A DNA stretch of 64,000 bases from JANSWY01 sp965267245 (lineage in GTDB: Bacteria; Bacteroidota; Bacteroidia; Cytophagales; Cyclobacteriaceae): the NCBI GenBank assembly GCA_965267245.1, contig OZ253939.1, forward strand, positions 5,332,001 through 5,396,000, written 5' to 3'. Shown in pieces: positions 17,709 to 27,345 of the stretch. Positions within the stretch are counted from its first letter, which is position 1, and each line of letters opens with the position of its first letter. The position numbers were made by a program, and so were the translations under genes. The notes under the pieces were generated by a model. The model was not told the origin of the DNA and searched no databases. It saw nothing but the letters and a program-made list of their open reading frames with translations.

Positions 17709-18515
17709 TTAACCAGTTATAATTTTTTGGTACTGCGAGGGTGTTATCTGAAATTTTTCCCTGAATCTTTTAATGAAGTGACTTTGATCATAGAACCCTG
17801 CTTCGAGGGCAATTTCTGTAAGGTTTTTATGGTTTTCGTGCATCAGTTGGATAGCAGCCGAAAGTCTTTGTTTGATCACGAACTCTGAAAAATTGATACC
17901 TGTACGTTCCTTAAACTTCCTAACAAAATATACTGGATGTAATCCGAGAGAATTGGAGAGTTGATCAATTCCATATTTTGCAGATGGAGCATCTTTCACC
18001 TGATCCTGCACTTTTTTTACCCAATGGTTTTTCTGAAGCAATCTTCCACCATGATTGTTTTCGAGGAGGGTATAAAGACTTTCCTCAACGATTAGACCCA
18101 AAATGTCATGCTGAAAACCTCTTTTAAAGGCTAAATAAACATTAATGGTATCTACATTGAAGTGTTCTAATCTGAGATACTTTTGAGGTAGTTTTTCAAT
18201 TGATTCCTTAAACTGCTCATTCTTAATTTCAAGGTTAAAACATATGCCACCAACACAGCCAATTTTATTCTTATGCTCATAATCGTGTGTCCGAATAAGT
18301 GTTGTACCGGCAGACACCCCTTCTGTTGCCACTATTGAGTTTTCTTCATAGAATCCATTCAGTAGCAAACTCAAATAACAATGTTCATGTGTGTGTTTAG
18401 GCACTTCTTGATTTTGGGCATGGAATGTTTCCGTTAACACATATCGGTCTAAATAGGTACTTGATAAAATGTTTCCGGTAAATGTTCCTTCTTTTAGGGT
18501 AGTTGAATTTGCCAT
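17709..18515 (-). CDS. AraC-family transcriptional regulator
   Basis: A 268-residue DNA-binding protein. The N-terminal half looks like a cupin sensor (HTHEHCYLSLLLNG). The last 100 residues are a double helix-turn-helix AraC domain with the standard second-helix signature ALEAGFYDQSHFIKRFREKF and the ending ITPSQYQK. Three cysteines (CVGGICF region) lie in the sensor half. It is divergent from the PAS histidine kinase gene, with 217 bp between. Its ligand is not evident. Confidence 0.88.
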   Translation of the reverse strand: MANSTTLKEGTFTGNILSSTYLDRYVLTETFHAQNQEVPKHTHEHCYLSLLLNGFYEENSIVATEGVSAGTTLIRTHDYEHKNKIGCVGGICFNLEIKNEQFKESIEKLPQKYLRLEHFNVDTINVYLAFKRGFQHDILGLIVEESLYTLLENNHGGRLLQKNHWVKKVQDQVKDAPSAKYGIDQLSNSLGLHPVYFVRKFKERTGINFSEFVIKQRLSAAIQLMHENHKNLTEIALEAGFYDQSHFIKRFREKFQITPSQYQKIITG

Positions 18516-18732
18516 GACTTAGAGAATACGCTATAAATGGTCAATGGGTTTTTTCATTTATCGACATTACCGCACCATCCAATGTTTTGAAGTGGTCAAT
18601 TATCTAAACTACTGGCAAATCAATTGAATAAAGCCTAAATTACTTATAACCTGACTCTAAAAAACGTACTCACTCGATAAGTTTCATCTTGCTTCTTGCA
18701 AGTTAAAATTCTAAAGTCTTGATGAAGGCGTT

Positions 18733-20109
18733 ATGAAAAACAAAGACGTTTACAACATTCCCAAACCTGACATAAAAGTACTGTATAGGAGTAAAAATCG
18801 CGGTGGAAAACTTCTTAGAAGTGGAATGCTATTTGTTGTTCTTAGCCCTATTGCTGCAATGATTTTATTGCTATTACTCATAAAGAATGATTACGTATCG
18901 GCGGATATTGGTATTATTAGCTATACTGTTTTATTTATAATCACTGGAGTAATTGTCACCATTATTTATGCTTTCAAACTTGAACAGATCGACAATGACC
19001 TCAGGTATTCTATACATTCCCTCAAGCAATCGAATGATGATTTATTACGATACAAAGAAGGTCTGGATGAGGTGGCCATTGTAGCTATAACCGATAAAAA
19101 AGGAGTCATCAAGTACGTTAATGATAAGTTTTGTGAAATCTCAAAGTTTGAAAGGAAAGACCTCATCGGTCAAACTCATTCAATCATCAATTCCGGTTAT
19201 CACCCAAAAGAGTTTTTTGTTGACTTATGGAAGAGGATTAGTGCAGGACAAATTTGGCATGGAGAAATCAAGAATAAGGCACAGGATGGAAGTTATTATT
19301 GGGTTTTAACAGCAATTGTTCCATTCAAAGATGCTGAGGGTAAAATCTCAGAATATCTATCAATAAGACAAGATATTACCAAACGTAAAGAGGCAGAAGA
19401 GTTGTTGAGGTCAGATTACGTAAAAAGACTAGAGTACCAAAACAATGAATTACAACAATTTGTATACATCGCTAGTCATGATTTGAAGGACCCGTTAAAC
19501 ACTATCATTGGTATTAGTAAAGTGTTGCGTGATAAATTTAGCACTGGGCTGGATTCACAGGGAATAGAACTAATCAATATGATCTTTAACTCTGGTGAGC
19601 GAATGTCAACTCTCATAAAGGAACTACTTGACTATAGCCGTCTGGGGCAAAAAAGAGAACTTACCCATGTTGATTGCAATGAACTATTGATGCAAATCAA
19701 GGAAGACCTTAACGAGAAAATAATGAGTACAAACGCAACAGTAAATGCAGACTGTCTTCCAAATATAAAAGCCTATAAAACTGAATTGAGGTTATTGCTA
19801 CAGAATTTAATTACCAATGCTATCAAATTCCAAAAGCCCGGGAATACACCCCAAATTGAAATCTCAGTGGAAGAAAATGATGATCTCTGGCAATTTGCAG
19901 TAGCTGATAATGGTATAGGCATTGAAGAAAAGAACCAGGACAAAGTCTTCAATATATTCACTAAACTTCACAATCGGGAAGAATATGAGGGAACAGGAAT
20001 AGGATTGGCACATTGTGCCAAAGTGGTGGATATGCACAGAGGAAAGTTATGGATAGAATCAGAATTTGGTGAGGGGAGCACCTTTTATTTCACAATACCA
20101 AAACAATGA
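18733..20109 (+). CDS. Membrane PAS-domain sensor histidine kinase
   Basis: A 458-residue kinase with two membrane spans (about residues 30-50 and 58-78), a short coiled linker, a PAS domain (about 100-225, IKYVNDKFCEISKF and the PAC tail IRQDITKRK), a HisKA domain with phosphoacceptor His249 (YIASHDLKDPL) and a HATPase domain (N box NLITNAIKFQ, G1 DNGIGIEE, G2 GTGIGLAHCAKVV). No response regulator lies beside it, so its partner is elsewhere. Confidence 0.93.
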   Translation: MKNKDVYNIPKPDIKVLYRSKNRGGKLLRSGMLFVVLSPIAAMILLLLLIKNDYVSADIGIISYTVLFIITGVIVTIIYAFKLEQIDNDLRYSIHSLKQSNDDLLRYKEGLDEVAIVAITDKKGVIKYVNDKFCEISKFERKDLIGQTHSIINSGYHPKEFFVDLWKRISAGQIWHGEIKNKAQDGSYYWVLTAIVPFKDAEGKISEYLSIRQDITKRKEAEELLRSDYVKRLEYQNNELQQFVYIASHDLKDPLNTIIGISKVLRDKFSTGLDSQGIELINMIFNSGERMSTLIKELLDYSRLGQKRELTHVDCNELLMQIKEDLNEKIMSTNATVNADCLPNIKAYKTELRLLLQNLITNAIKFQKPGNTPQIEISVEENDDLWQFAVADNGIGIEEKNQDKVFNIFTKLHNREEYEGTGIGLAHCAKVVDMHRGKLWIESEFGEGSTFYFTIPKQ

Positions 20110-20131
20110 AAATCGACTCATTCATACAAAT

Positions 20132-20605
20132 TTAAACAGCTCTATTGACCAAACAATTAAAACATCCCGGACCGGCATTGTGGATGTGGATATAAGAGGC
20201 TTCAGTATTCCTTAAAATCCTTTGAATTGATTCTTTTACTACCTTTCCTTCAATAGTATGACATTCTATCATCAATCCCTTTTCGTCATAAACTCTTAGT
20301 GATAAAAACCGATGTAATAGCATATTAGGAATTTCATTGATCCGGAGATGGGCGGATTGGGCATTTTTCCTGACAAAGATTGGCCCACTTGCCTGATAGG
20401 GTGATGAAGTATTATGATGCTTGAATGGAAGTAAGATCACTTCTTCACCTAACTCTACATCCTCCAGGCTTACCCGACATGGATAACCTGGTTTCTTATC
20501 TACAACCATTTTGACCATTCCTTTTAAAGATAGTTCTTGCTGGTTCAATGAAAATAGGTGATTAAATGTGTTATCAATTCCTAAAATCTGAAAATTGTTT
20601 TGCAT
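20132..20605 (-). CDS. DUF1203 family protein
   Basis: A 157-residue cytoplasmic protein. The conserved segments PGYPCRVSLEDVELGEEV, SPYQASGPIFVR and the end IHIHNAGPGCFNC match DUF1203, whose function is unknown. Cysteines at the start and end of these blocks are typical. The frame can begin at 20707, but the family normally opens right at MQNNFQILGID (ATG 20605), and this start leaves room for promoters facing the divergent TPR gene. Confidence 0.85.
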   Translation of the reverse strand: MQNNFQILGIDNTFNHLFSLNQQELSLKGMVKMVVDKKPGYPCRVSLEDVELGEEVILLPFKHHNTSSPYQASGPIFVRKNAQSAHLRINEIPNMLLHRFLSLRVYDEKGLMIECHTIEGKVVKESIQRILRNTEASYIHIHNAGPGCFNCLVNRAV

Positions 20606-20753
20606 ATCCTTTTTTGAAACAAAGATGATCAGTGGAGGGTCTATTTGCGACCCGTTTCTTGCTGAAGGATTACCTTGAGAGAGGATTGAAATGTTCTGGG
20701 GAATCAATAAATTTATTGTTGTAGGATCTACTTATTTAAATAATATGCACACT

Positions 20754-21887
20754 ATGAAATATGTCTTCACTTCTCTAATGGTATTTATTGTCCTGGTTCC
20801 TGGTTTTGGGCAGGCCACCAATGTACTCAATGCATACAATTACTCTCAATCTGGTGAATTAGATAAAGCGAAGGAAGCTATTGACAAGGCAGTTTTACAT
20901 GAACAAACAAAGAATAAAGCCAAGACCTGGAAGTATCATGGAGACATTTACTACCAAATCCTTGTAAGTCAGAATCCTGAACATACCCAATTGAAAGCAA
21001 CTGCTGCCAGAACAAGTTTTGATTCATTTCTAAAAGCTCTGAGATTGGATCAAAGAGGCATGTATGAGAAGGATATTAATCGCACATTGGAGCATATTAA
21101 GAATTTAGCATTTGCCAATGCCGTTGAACAATACAATGACAAAGCCTACTCAAAGGCCTATGATCAATTTTTGGTAGCGGTCGAAATTGGTGACTACCAT
21201 GGAAAAATAGATTCACTCGCTATATACAATTGTGCTTTAACCTCTGAGATGGGAAGTAACCTTAATTTGGCTATCGACTGGTACAGAAAGTGCATGAATA
21301 TCGAGTATAAACCAGCTGAATGTTGCCAAAACATTATCTATTTATTGAGTAGTGAGGGAAGAGATGAGGAAATGTTCCAGCAGATCCGTGAATGCAGAGC
21401 CAAGTATCCAAAGGATCAAAACATTTTAGTCGCTGAGATCAACTACAATTTAAAGTATGGACAAATTGAAAAGGCACTTTCTAACCTGAATGAGGCCACA
21501 AAGAATGATCCTGGTAATTATATTTTGCACTATACCAAAGGTACCATCCTGAATCAGTTGGGTAGTAATGAAGAAGCTATTGCTGCTTACAACAAAGCCC
21601 TTGAGATTAATCCAGACTATTTTGATGCAAATTACAATTTGGGTGCGCTGTATTTTAACCTGGGAGTAGAGGCTAACAACAAGGCAAATGATGAAAATGA
21701 TCCAAAGAAATATGAAGAACTTAAAAAAGAAAGTGAGTTGATATTTGATAAAGCATTACCCTACCTGGAAAAAGCTCATCAACTTGACCCAGCTAATCAG
21801 AACGTCTTGTTGTCCCTTCAACAAATTTATGCCAGATTGCGTGACACAGAGAAGTACAATAAAATCAAGGAGTTGTTAGGGAATTAG
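20754..21887 (+). CDS. Exported tetratricopeptide-repeat protein
   Basis: A protein of about 377 residues with a signal peptide (KYVFTSLMVFIVLVPGFGQ) and a series of TPR units. The clearest are YILHYTKGTILNQLGSNEEA followed by NPDYFDANYNLGALYFNLG. TPR arrays act as scaffolds in the periplasm. The ATG at 20754 follows a second ATG at 20745; either would give the same mature protein. The next gene begins 89 bp downstream in the same direction. Confidence 0.85.
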   Translation: MKYVFTSLMVFIVLVPGFGQATNVLNAYNYSQSGELDKAKEAIDKAVLHEQTKNKAKTWKYHGDIYYQILVSQNPEHTQLKATAARTSFDSFLKALRLDQRGMYEKDINRTLEHIKNLAFANAVEQYNDKAYSKAYDQFLVAVEIGDYHGKIDSLAIYNCALTSEMGSNLNLAIDWYRKCMNIEYKPAECCQNIIYLLSSEGRDEEMFQQIRECRAKYPKDQNILVAEINYNLKYGQIEKALSNLNEATKNDPGNYILHYTKGTILNQLGSNEEAIAAYNKALEINPDYFDANYNLGALYFNLGVEANNKANDENDPKKYEELKKESELIFDKALPYLEKAHQLDPANQNVLLSLQQIYARLRDTEKYNKIKELLGN

Positions 21888-21976
21888 GTGAAATATTCGC
21901 TTGAGTTATTTCTAATATGTAAATTGAAAATGAAATTTTTGCCCTAACTGTATTAATCAAATCCGAAGTATCAAGC

Positions 21977-22402
21977 GTGATTGTTATTGGAAGAAAAGAT
22001 AAGATAGACTTACCAGAATTTGACTTATTTGATATCGAAGCGAAAGTGGATACCGGTGCATACGGTTGTGCATTACATTGCCATGAAGTGATGATAAAGC
22101 AGGAAAATGGCGTAGAAATACTCACGTTCCAATTACTCGATCCATCACATCCTGAATATGAGCATAAGACCTATACTACAAGGGACTTTAGTGATAAGAT
22201 TGTCAAAAATTCAGGAGGAATATCTGAGCACAGATACACGATAAAAACCCACTTAATCATTTTTGGCAAGAAAAGAAGCGTGGAGTTTTCGTTGACCAAT
22301 CGAGAAAAAATGAAATATCCAGTACTATTAGGTCGAAAATTTCTGAAGAAAAAATACCTGGTAGATGTATCACATAAAGACCTATCATTCAACAACAAAT
22401 AA
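21977..22402 (+). CDS. RimB-like retropepsin-fold (Zn_protease family) protein
   Basis: A 141-residue protein of the RimK-associated ATP-dependent zinc protease/retropepsin-like family. The DTGA motif (KVDTGAYGCALHC) is the retropepsin-type catalytic segment and LLGRKFL near the end is also conserved. In Pseudomonas the RimB protease acts with RimK on the glutamate tail of ribosomal protein S6. The GTG start is needed because no ATG precedes the conserved first strand (IVIGRKDKIDLPE). The RimK gene starts 7 bp downstream. Confidence 0.85.
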   Translation: MIVIGRKDKIDLPEFDLFDIEAKVDTGAYGCALHCHEVMIKQENGVEILTFQLLDPSHPEYEHKTYTTRDFSDKIVKNSGGISEHRYTIKTHLIIFGKKRSVEFSLTNREKMKYPVLLGRKFLKKKYLVDVSHKDLSFNNK

Positions 22403-22409
22403 TCAGACT

Positions 22410-23318
22410 ATGAAAATTGCAGTATTATCCAGAAACCCAAAACTATATTCAACACAACGCCTCGTGGAAGCCATTGAAGCTAAAGGGCACGAAAGTGTAG
22501 TATTGGACCACCTCAGATGTGACATAATCATGGATGAGTCCGGACCAATAGTATTTTACAAGGGAAATAATGTAACAGACATTGATGCCATCATACCCAG
22601 AATAGGAGCTTCAGTAACTTTTTACGGAACTGCAGTGGTCAGGCAATTTGAGATGATGAATGTTTTTAGTGCGGTTGACTCATTGGCGATTACCAGGTCC
22701 AGAGACAAGTTGAGGAGTTTACAGATACTCTCCAGGGCAAAGGTGGGCATGCCAAAGACAGCATTTACAAACTATAGCAAGACAGAAAATAATGTACTTA
22801 ACCATATTGGTAATGCTCCTGTAGTGATCAAATTGTTGGAAGGAACTCAGGGACTTGGAGTAATGCTTGCAGAGACCAACAAAGCAGCGAAATCTGTAGT
22901 TGAGGCATTTGAAAGCTTGAAAACTAGAGTGATCTTACAGGAATTTATTGCGGAAGCAGGAGGCGCAGATATCAGGGCATTTGTCATAGATGGACAGGTA
23001 GTTGGTGCCATGAAAAGACAAGGTAAAGAAGGTGAATTCAGATCAAACCTTCATCGAGGAGGAGAAGCCAATGTTATAAAATTGAGCCGTGATGAAAAGG
23101 CTACAGCGATCAAAGCGGCCAAGAGTATGGGTTTGGCAATTGCGGGTGTGGATATGTTGCAATCCCAAAAAGGTCCTTTGGTTTTAGAAGTTAATTCTTC
23201 ACCGGGATTAGAGGGAATTGAGAAGGCCACCAAGAAAGATATCGCTGGAATGATAGTTGAGTACATTGAACGCTCTGTAACTAAAAAAAGGAAACCAAAA
23301 GATAAGGTGAAGGCATAG
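22410..23318 (+). CDS. rimK: RimK-family ATP-grasp ligase
   Basis: A 302-residue ATP-grasp enzyme. The N-terminal preATP-grasp domain starts KIAVLSRNP; the ATP-grasp core shows the glycine loop KLLEGTQGLGVML, the acidic QEFIAEAGGADIRAFVI and the metal-binding EVNSSPGLEG. E. coli RimK adds glutamates to the C-terminus of ribosomal protein S6. This copy sits in a three-gene operon with a RimB-like protease before it and an aspartoacylase-like enzyme one base after its stop codon. Confidence 0.93.
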   Translation: MKIAVLSRNPKLYSTQRLVEAIEAKGHESVVLDHLRCDIIMDESGPIVFYKGNNVTDIDAIIPRIGASVTFYGTAVVRQFEMMNVFSAVDSLAITRSRDKLRSLQILSRAKVGMPKTAFTNYSKTENNVLNHIGNAPVVIKLLEGTQGLGVMLAETNKAAKSVVEAFESLKTRVILQEFIAEAGGADIRAFVIDGQVVGAMKRQGKEGEFRSNLHRGGEANVIKLSRDEKATAIKAAKSMGLAIAGVDMLQSQKGPLVLEVNSSPGLEGIEKATKKDIAGMIVEYIERSVTKKRKPKDKVKA

Positions 23319-23319
23319 T

Positions 23320-24285
23320 ATGGTTATCAATAATCAAGAGATCCTTCCGGGAGAGACTAAAAGGATCAATGTGAAAATTGCCCAGCTCCCTTCGCATTCG
23401 CCAATCGGAATGGCCATTACAGTCAGTAGGGCCTTAGAGGATGGTCCGGTCCTCCTTTTATCGGGAGGTTTGCATGGCGATGAAATTAATGGGACAGAGA
23501 TTGTCAGAAGAATGATCGAATACAAGCTGAATGTTCCAAAGGTGGGAACTACTATATGTATTCCGATAATCAATGTTTATGGCTTTATTCATTTTAGTAG
23601 GTACGTACCTGATGGAAAAGATGTAAACCGATCTTTTCCTGGTAACAAAAACGGATCTCTCGCTTCCAGAGTGGCTCATTACCTGATGAAAGACATCATC
23701 CCAAAGATCGATTATGGTATTGATTTTCACACTGGAGGGGCTGAAAGAACCAATTATCCACAGATCAGAGGTGTGATGACCGATCCACAGAATGTCAGGA
23801 TCGCAGAAGCATTTTATGCACCATTTACACTTCACTCCAGCTACCGACCCAGATCATTAAGACAGGCAGCCAGTAAGATGGGCAAATACATATTGGTTTA
23901 TGAAGGAGGAGAATCCTCCAGATTCGATGAGTTCGCGATTAGTACCGGATTGGATGGAGTACTTCGGTTCATGCACTTTTTGGGTATGAGTGATCATGCA
24001 CCAATACCCGAATTCGTAAACCAGATGGTGAATCACTCTTCATGGGTTAGGGCTCGTGCCTCCGGACTTTTACAGCTCGAAGTAAAGATTGGAGAAGCAG
24101 TTAAGAAAAATCAACTACTAGGACATATAACTGATCCATTCGGTGACTTTAAAGTCCCCATCAAGTCACCTTCCACAGGTTTTATTATCGGACTAAACAA
24201 CAATCCTATTTTGCATCAGGGAGACGCTGTGATGCATATAGGAATAGTTAAGAGCAATGAATTACCTCGAAAAAGTCAATCGTGA
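23320..24285 (+). CDS. Succinylglutamate desuccinylase/aspartoacylase family hydrolase
   Basis: A 321-residue zinc amidohydrolase of the M14-like AstE/AspA group. Zinc ligands are in GLHGDEINGTEIV (His and Glu) and DFHTGG (His), with YEGGESSRFDE holding the probable catalytic Glu. The C-terminal part (about 235-310) is a small beta domain. Its start follows rimK by one base, a strong sign of co-translation. It may process glutamate or peptide tails made by RimK, which is inference. It overlaps the convergent beta-propeller gene by 10 bp. Confidence 0.88.
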   Translation: MVINNQEILPGETKRINVKIAQLPSHSPIGMAITVSRALEDGPVLLLSGGLHGDEINGTEIVRRMIEYKLNVPKVGTTICIPIINVYGFIHFSRYVPDGKDVNRSFPGNKNGSLASRVAHYLMKDIIPKIDYGIDFHTGGAERTNYPQIRGVMTDPQNVRIAEAFYAPFTLHSSYRPRSLRQAASKMGKYILVYEGGESSRFDEFAISTGLDGVLRFMHFLGMSDHAPIPEFVNQMVNHSSWVRARASGLLQLEVKIGEAVKKNQLLGHITDPFGDFKVPIKSPSTGFIIGLNNNPILHQGDAVMHIGIVKSNELPRKSQS

Positions 24286-25541
24286 ATTGTTAGTAAGGCA
24301 TGAGGACCTCTGGTCAATGGAATGACTAAATCTAGTTGAGTTAATTTATCATCCTGAATTTCCCAGAATTCAACTTTTCCTGTGATAGGGTGTATCTCAC
24401 CCATTTCGTGAAAAGAGACAACTGCAATGGTGTTGCTTTCACTGTCAAATGCAGCATCTTCTGGTAAGGCACCTTCGAACTCAACATTGTTTCCCAGTCT
24501 GACCATTTCTCCGTTATTTGGGTTGACTTTGATAAGGGTCAAAGTAGGCTTTATGGTGAGTGAATCCGGAAACTCTAAAGGCAAAAATGACCTTTCCATG
24601 TTGACAGAAATGATGTAATTATTGTCTGGACTTAAATCAAAACCCTCATTACTCAATCCTGTCTCAACGCTTGATATGATCGAGTGATCACCATTTTTTT
24701 GGTCAAATGAAACAGTTTTAATTGATCCATTTCTGGGAACAGCTAATCCAGTGAATGCATAATCACATATCGCAAAAAAATCACCATTCTTAAACCATTT
24801 CCCTTCACTCCATCTGATAGAGACTTTCACTTTTTGACCGATTTGTTTTAACTGAAGTGTCTCATCAATCTTTACAACTTCATAGTATCCTAAATATTTA
24901 TTGTCCACATTGACCGCCAGAATGTTTTCAGAGGGATGAAAGAAAATTGAACTGGCTCTGATATTGGTTCCAAATGTCTCATTGTCGATTGCATATCTGC
25001 TTATGATTTTGCCATTTTCCAGTTCCATCAGAAACAGCCCTTTATCTTCAATGACTGTAGAGGCGGCCAATAGCGTGCCATCATGATTTACTGATACGGA
25101 CAGCACTTTATTGCCAAGTCTTTCTTTTTGTACAAGATTTGGATTTTGAGGGTTTGAAAGATCTACAACACTTATGATTTCTCCTCGTGGTAATTCTTCC
25201 CGAAGTACTTTTACCCGGTTTTCTTTGATGTGATGAACTCCTATGGACTCAGCTACATAGGCCGTTTTAGACACAGTAGAATATGTCATGATGGCGGGCC
25301 AGGATATTACAGAATTACTCACATGTATTTGGTCTTTTTTGTAGTTGGATCCATTGAAAGTAATTACCGTAAGACTGTCTTCAATATTGAAGTTCTTATT
25401 GAGTATGCCATCTTCATAAGTTGAAGCAATCATGTCGGCATCAGAGAGGACTAATAAGTTTTGTGCTTTAAAGGTATTTGCTGTTTGAGAGTAAGAAGGT
25501 AGGCTTAATGAAATGAATACAATAGTGATGATTCTATTCAT
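24276..25541 (-). CDS. Exported beta-propeller protein
   Basis: A 421-residue protein with a signal peptide (RIITIVFISLSLPSYSQ) and repeated blades with the pattern of YVTN/WD-like propellers: VNHDGTLLAASTV, HPSENILAVNVD, SPDNNYIISVNM and DSESNTIAVVSF. No catalytic residues are evident. It may bind a ligand or act as a scaffold. It overlaps the 3' end of the convergent hydrolase gene by 10 bp. Confidence 0.72.
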   Translation of the reverse strand: MNRIITIVFISLSLPSYSQTANTFKAQNLLVLSDADMIASTYEDGILNKNFNIEDSLTVITFNGSNYKKDQIHVSNSVISWPAIMTYSTVSKTAYVAESIGVHHIKENRVKVLREELPRGEIISVVDLSNPQNPNLVQKERLGNKVLSVSVNHDGTLLAASTVIEDKGLFLMELENGKIISRYAIDNETFGTNIRASSIFFHPSENILAVNVDNKYLGYYEVVKIDETLQLKQIGQKVKVSIRWSEGKWFKNGDFFAICDYAFTGLAVPRNGSIKTVSFDQKNGDHSIISSVETGLSNEGFDLSPDNNYIISVNMERSFLPLEFPDSLTIKPTLTLIKVNPNNGEMVRLGNNVEFEGALPEDAAFDSESNTIAVVSFHEMGEIHPITGKVEFWEIQDDKLTQLDLVIPLTRGPHALLTIHD

Positions 25542-25755
25542 AATTGAGTTTGCTTGTTTTGGAAGTTAAAAATATTACATACGCTTTTTTAGAACTTTAG
25601 ATTCTCCATGCCCAAATAAAAGTGGAAAGGATCAATTCAGAATCGTCAAAAAGATTCTTTGATTTCGCATTTGTGCAATCTGTTGAATATCTAATTCTAT
25701 CATGCATCATTTTTTTGGGCTCGCGTCTTAACTAGTGAGTTACAAAAATTGATGT

Positions 25756-27075
25756 ATGAAAAATAACTTACCAATTGCAATAATAGGAGCCGGGCCAGTA
25801 GGTCTCGCGGCTGCAGCGCACCTCACAAAAAGAGACATTCCTTTCATCCTTTTCGAAGCGGGAGATTCGGCTGGGACTAATTTCCTGTCATGGGGGCATG
25901 TGCGTGTATTTTCACCCTGGAAATATAATATTGACAAAGCTGCTGAGGAGCTGTTAAATGACAATGGATGGAAGTCACCAAACCCGGAAGATCTTCCAAC
26001 AGGAAAAGAAATTGTAGAGCAATATTTCAATCCCTTTTCAGAATTGCCTGTCATTAAACCTGGTATTCACTTCAGTACAAAAGTCATTTCAATTGGCCGG
26101 AAAAGCATAGATAAAATGAAGACCTCAGGAAGGGAACAGCAACCATTCTCGATCAAGGTAGAAGAAAAAGGTGAAATTCAATATTATGAAGCCAAAGGGA
26201 TAATTGATTCATCCGGGACATGGAATCAGCCTAATCCAATAGGGTCTGGTGGTCTTTATGCTGAAGGAGAGCATGCGCTAAGAGATCGTATCTTTTATGG
26301 TATTCCCAATGTGAAAGGCCATGACTTAGACCGTTATAAAAATAAGCATGTAGTAGTGGTGGGGGGTGGACACTCTGCCATAAATGCCCTTCTGGATTTA
26401 GCAGATGTACAAGAGGATTATCCGGATACCAAAATAAGTTGGATTCTGAGAAAAGTAGATGTATCATTGGTATATGGAGGTCAGGAGGACGATGCTTTAG
26501 AAGCCAGGGGAAGGCTGGGTATAAGAATTGAAAATCTGGTTAACAGCGGGAACCTCTCCATTTACACACCATTCCATGTTTTAAATCTATCAAAAACAGA
26601 TACAGGACTTCAAATCGAGGGAGAGCTGAAAGGTATCCCGCAAATCATACAGGAAGTAGATGAAATAATCAGCAATACCGGATCAAGACCAAACCTGGAC
26701 ATGATAAGGGAGCTTAGGGTGGACCTGGATTCTTCACTTGAATCAGTATTTGATCTGGCTGAGCTAATTGACCCCAATATCCATAGTTGTGGTACGGTAA
26801 GGCCGCATGGAGAAAGAGAGCTGCGCCATCCGGAGAAAGATTTTTACATAGTAGGTTCCAAAAGCTACGGCAGAGCACCCACATTTCTAATGGCTACAGG
26901 CTATGAACAGGTCAGGTCAGTAGTAGCCTATATGGCAGGAGATATAGAAGCAGCAGAAAGAGTGGAGCTGGATCTTCCGGAAACAGGCGTATGTAGTTCA
27001 GATGTTGGCAGACAAGATGGTGGAGCAGCCTGTTGTACACCTGAACCAGTATTATCTGTAGGTGGTTGCTGCTGA
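25756..27075 (+). CDS. ArsO-like flavin/NAD(P)-binding oxidoreductase with CC-rich tail
   Basis: A 439-residue Rossmann flavoprotein with an FAD site at the N-terminus (IAIIGAGPVGLAAAAHL), the segment WGHVRVFSPWKYNIDKAA and a second nucleotide site (VVVVGGGHSAINALLDL). These match the flavoproteins called ArsO found in arsenic resistance clusters. After the core ends at about residue 415 a short tail adds two vicinal cysteine pairs and more Cys (GAACCTPEP, GGCC), as if to bind a thiophilic metalloid. No arsR, arsC or arsB lies nearby, so arsenic is inferred. Confidence 0.75.
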   Translation: MKNNLPIAIIGAGPVGLAAAAHLTKRDIPFILFEAGDSAGTNFLSWGHVRVFSPWKYNIDKAAEELLNDNGWKSPNPEDLPTGKEIVEQYFNPFSELPVIKPGIHFSTKVISIGRKSIDKMKTSGREQQPFSIKVEEKGEIQYYEAKGIIDSSGTWNQPNPIGSGGLYAEGEHALRDRIFYGIPNVKGHDLDRYKNKHVVVVGGGHSAINALLDLADVQEDYPDTKISWILRKVDVSLVYGGQEDDALEARGRLGIRIENLVNSGNLSIYTPFHVLNLSKTDTGLQIEGELKGIPQIIQEVDEIISNTGSRPNLDMIRELRVDLDSSLESVFDLAELIDPNIHSCGTVRPHGERELRHPEKDFYIVGSKSYGRAPTFLMATGYEQVRSVVAYMAGDIEAAERVELDLPETGVCSSDVGRQDGGAACCTPEPVLSVGGCC

Positions 27076-27147
27076 TAACTAAGAGCATCAATTCTTCAAC
27101 CACTCGTCATATAAGTAAACATTGAACATTTAAAATAAATAAGGAAT

Positions 27148-27345
27148 ATGAAAACAATAGAAAGCATGAAATCAAGAAAAACGAACATTCAGGATACCGA
27201 AGCATCGAGTGGAGGCTGTTGTGGTACTACAACTACAGCATCAAGCAAAGCAAACTCTTGTTGCGAACAACCAGCTGATGGATCAGCTTGTTGTGATAAG
27301 AGTGAATCAAAAGAGGTGAATGCAGTAAAGACAGGTTGTTGCTAG
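27148..27345 (+). CDS. Small protein with four vicinal Cys pairs
   Basis: A 65-residue protein rich in Ser, Thr and Lys with four CC pairs (GGCCG, SCCEQ, ACCDK, GCC at the very end) and no other domain. It looks like a metallothionein-like binder of a thiophilic ion. The pair spacing resembles the tail of the flavoprotein encoded 72 bp upstream. An AAGGA lies a few bases before the ATG, a clearer ribosome site than most genes here. Function is inferred from composition and place. Confidence 0.7.
   Translation: MKTIESMKSRKTNIQDTEASSGGCCGTTTTASSKANSCCEQPADGSACCDKSESKEVNAVKTGCC

Noticed and set aside
25542..25755. ECF-type (AAC / CGTC) promoter for autoregulation by the SigZ-like factor
   Set aside because: A GAACTT near 25590 and a CGTC near 25730 exist but are far too far apart for a -35/-10 pair.
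26912..27103. Antisense Leu-rich frame opposite the ArsO-like tail
   Set aside because: It is a shadow of the Cys-rich coding region with no independent start signal or family.
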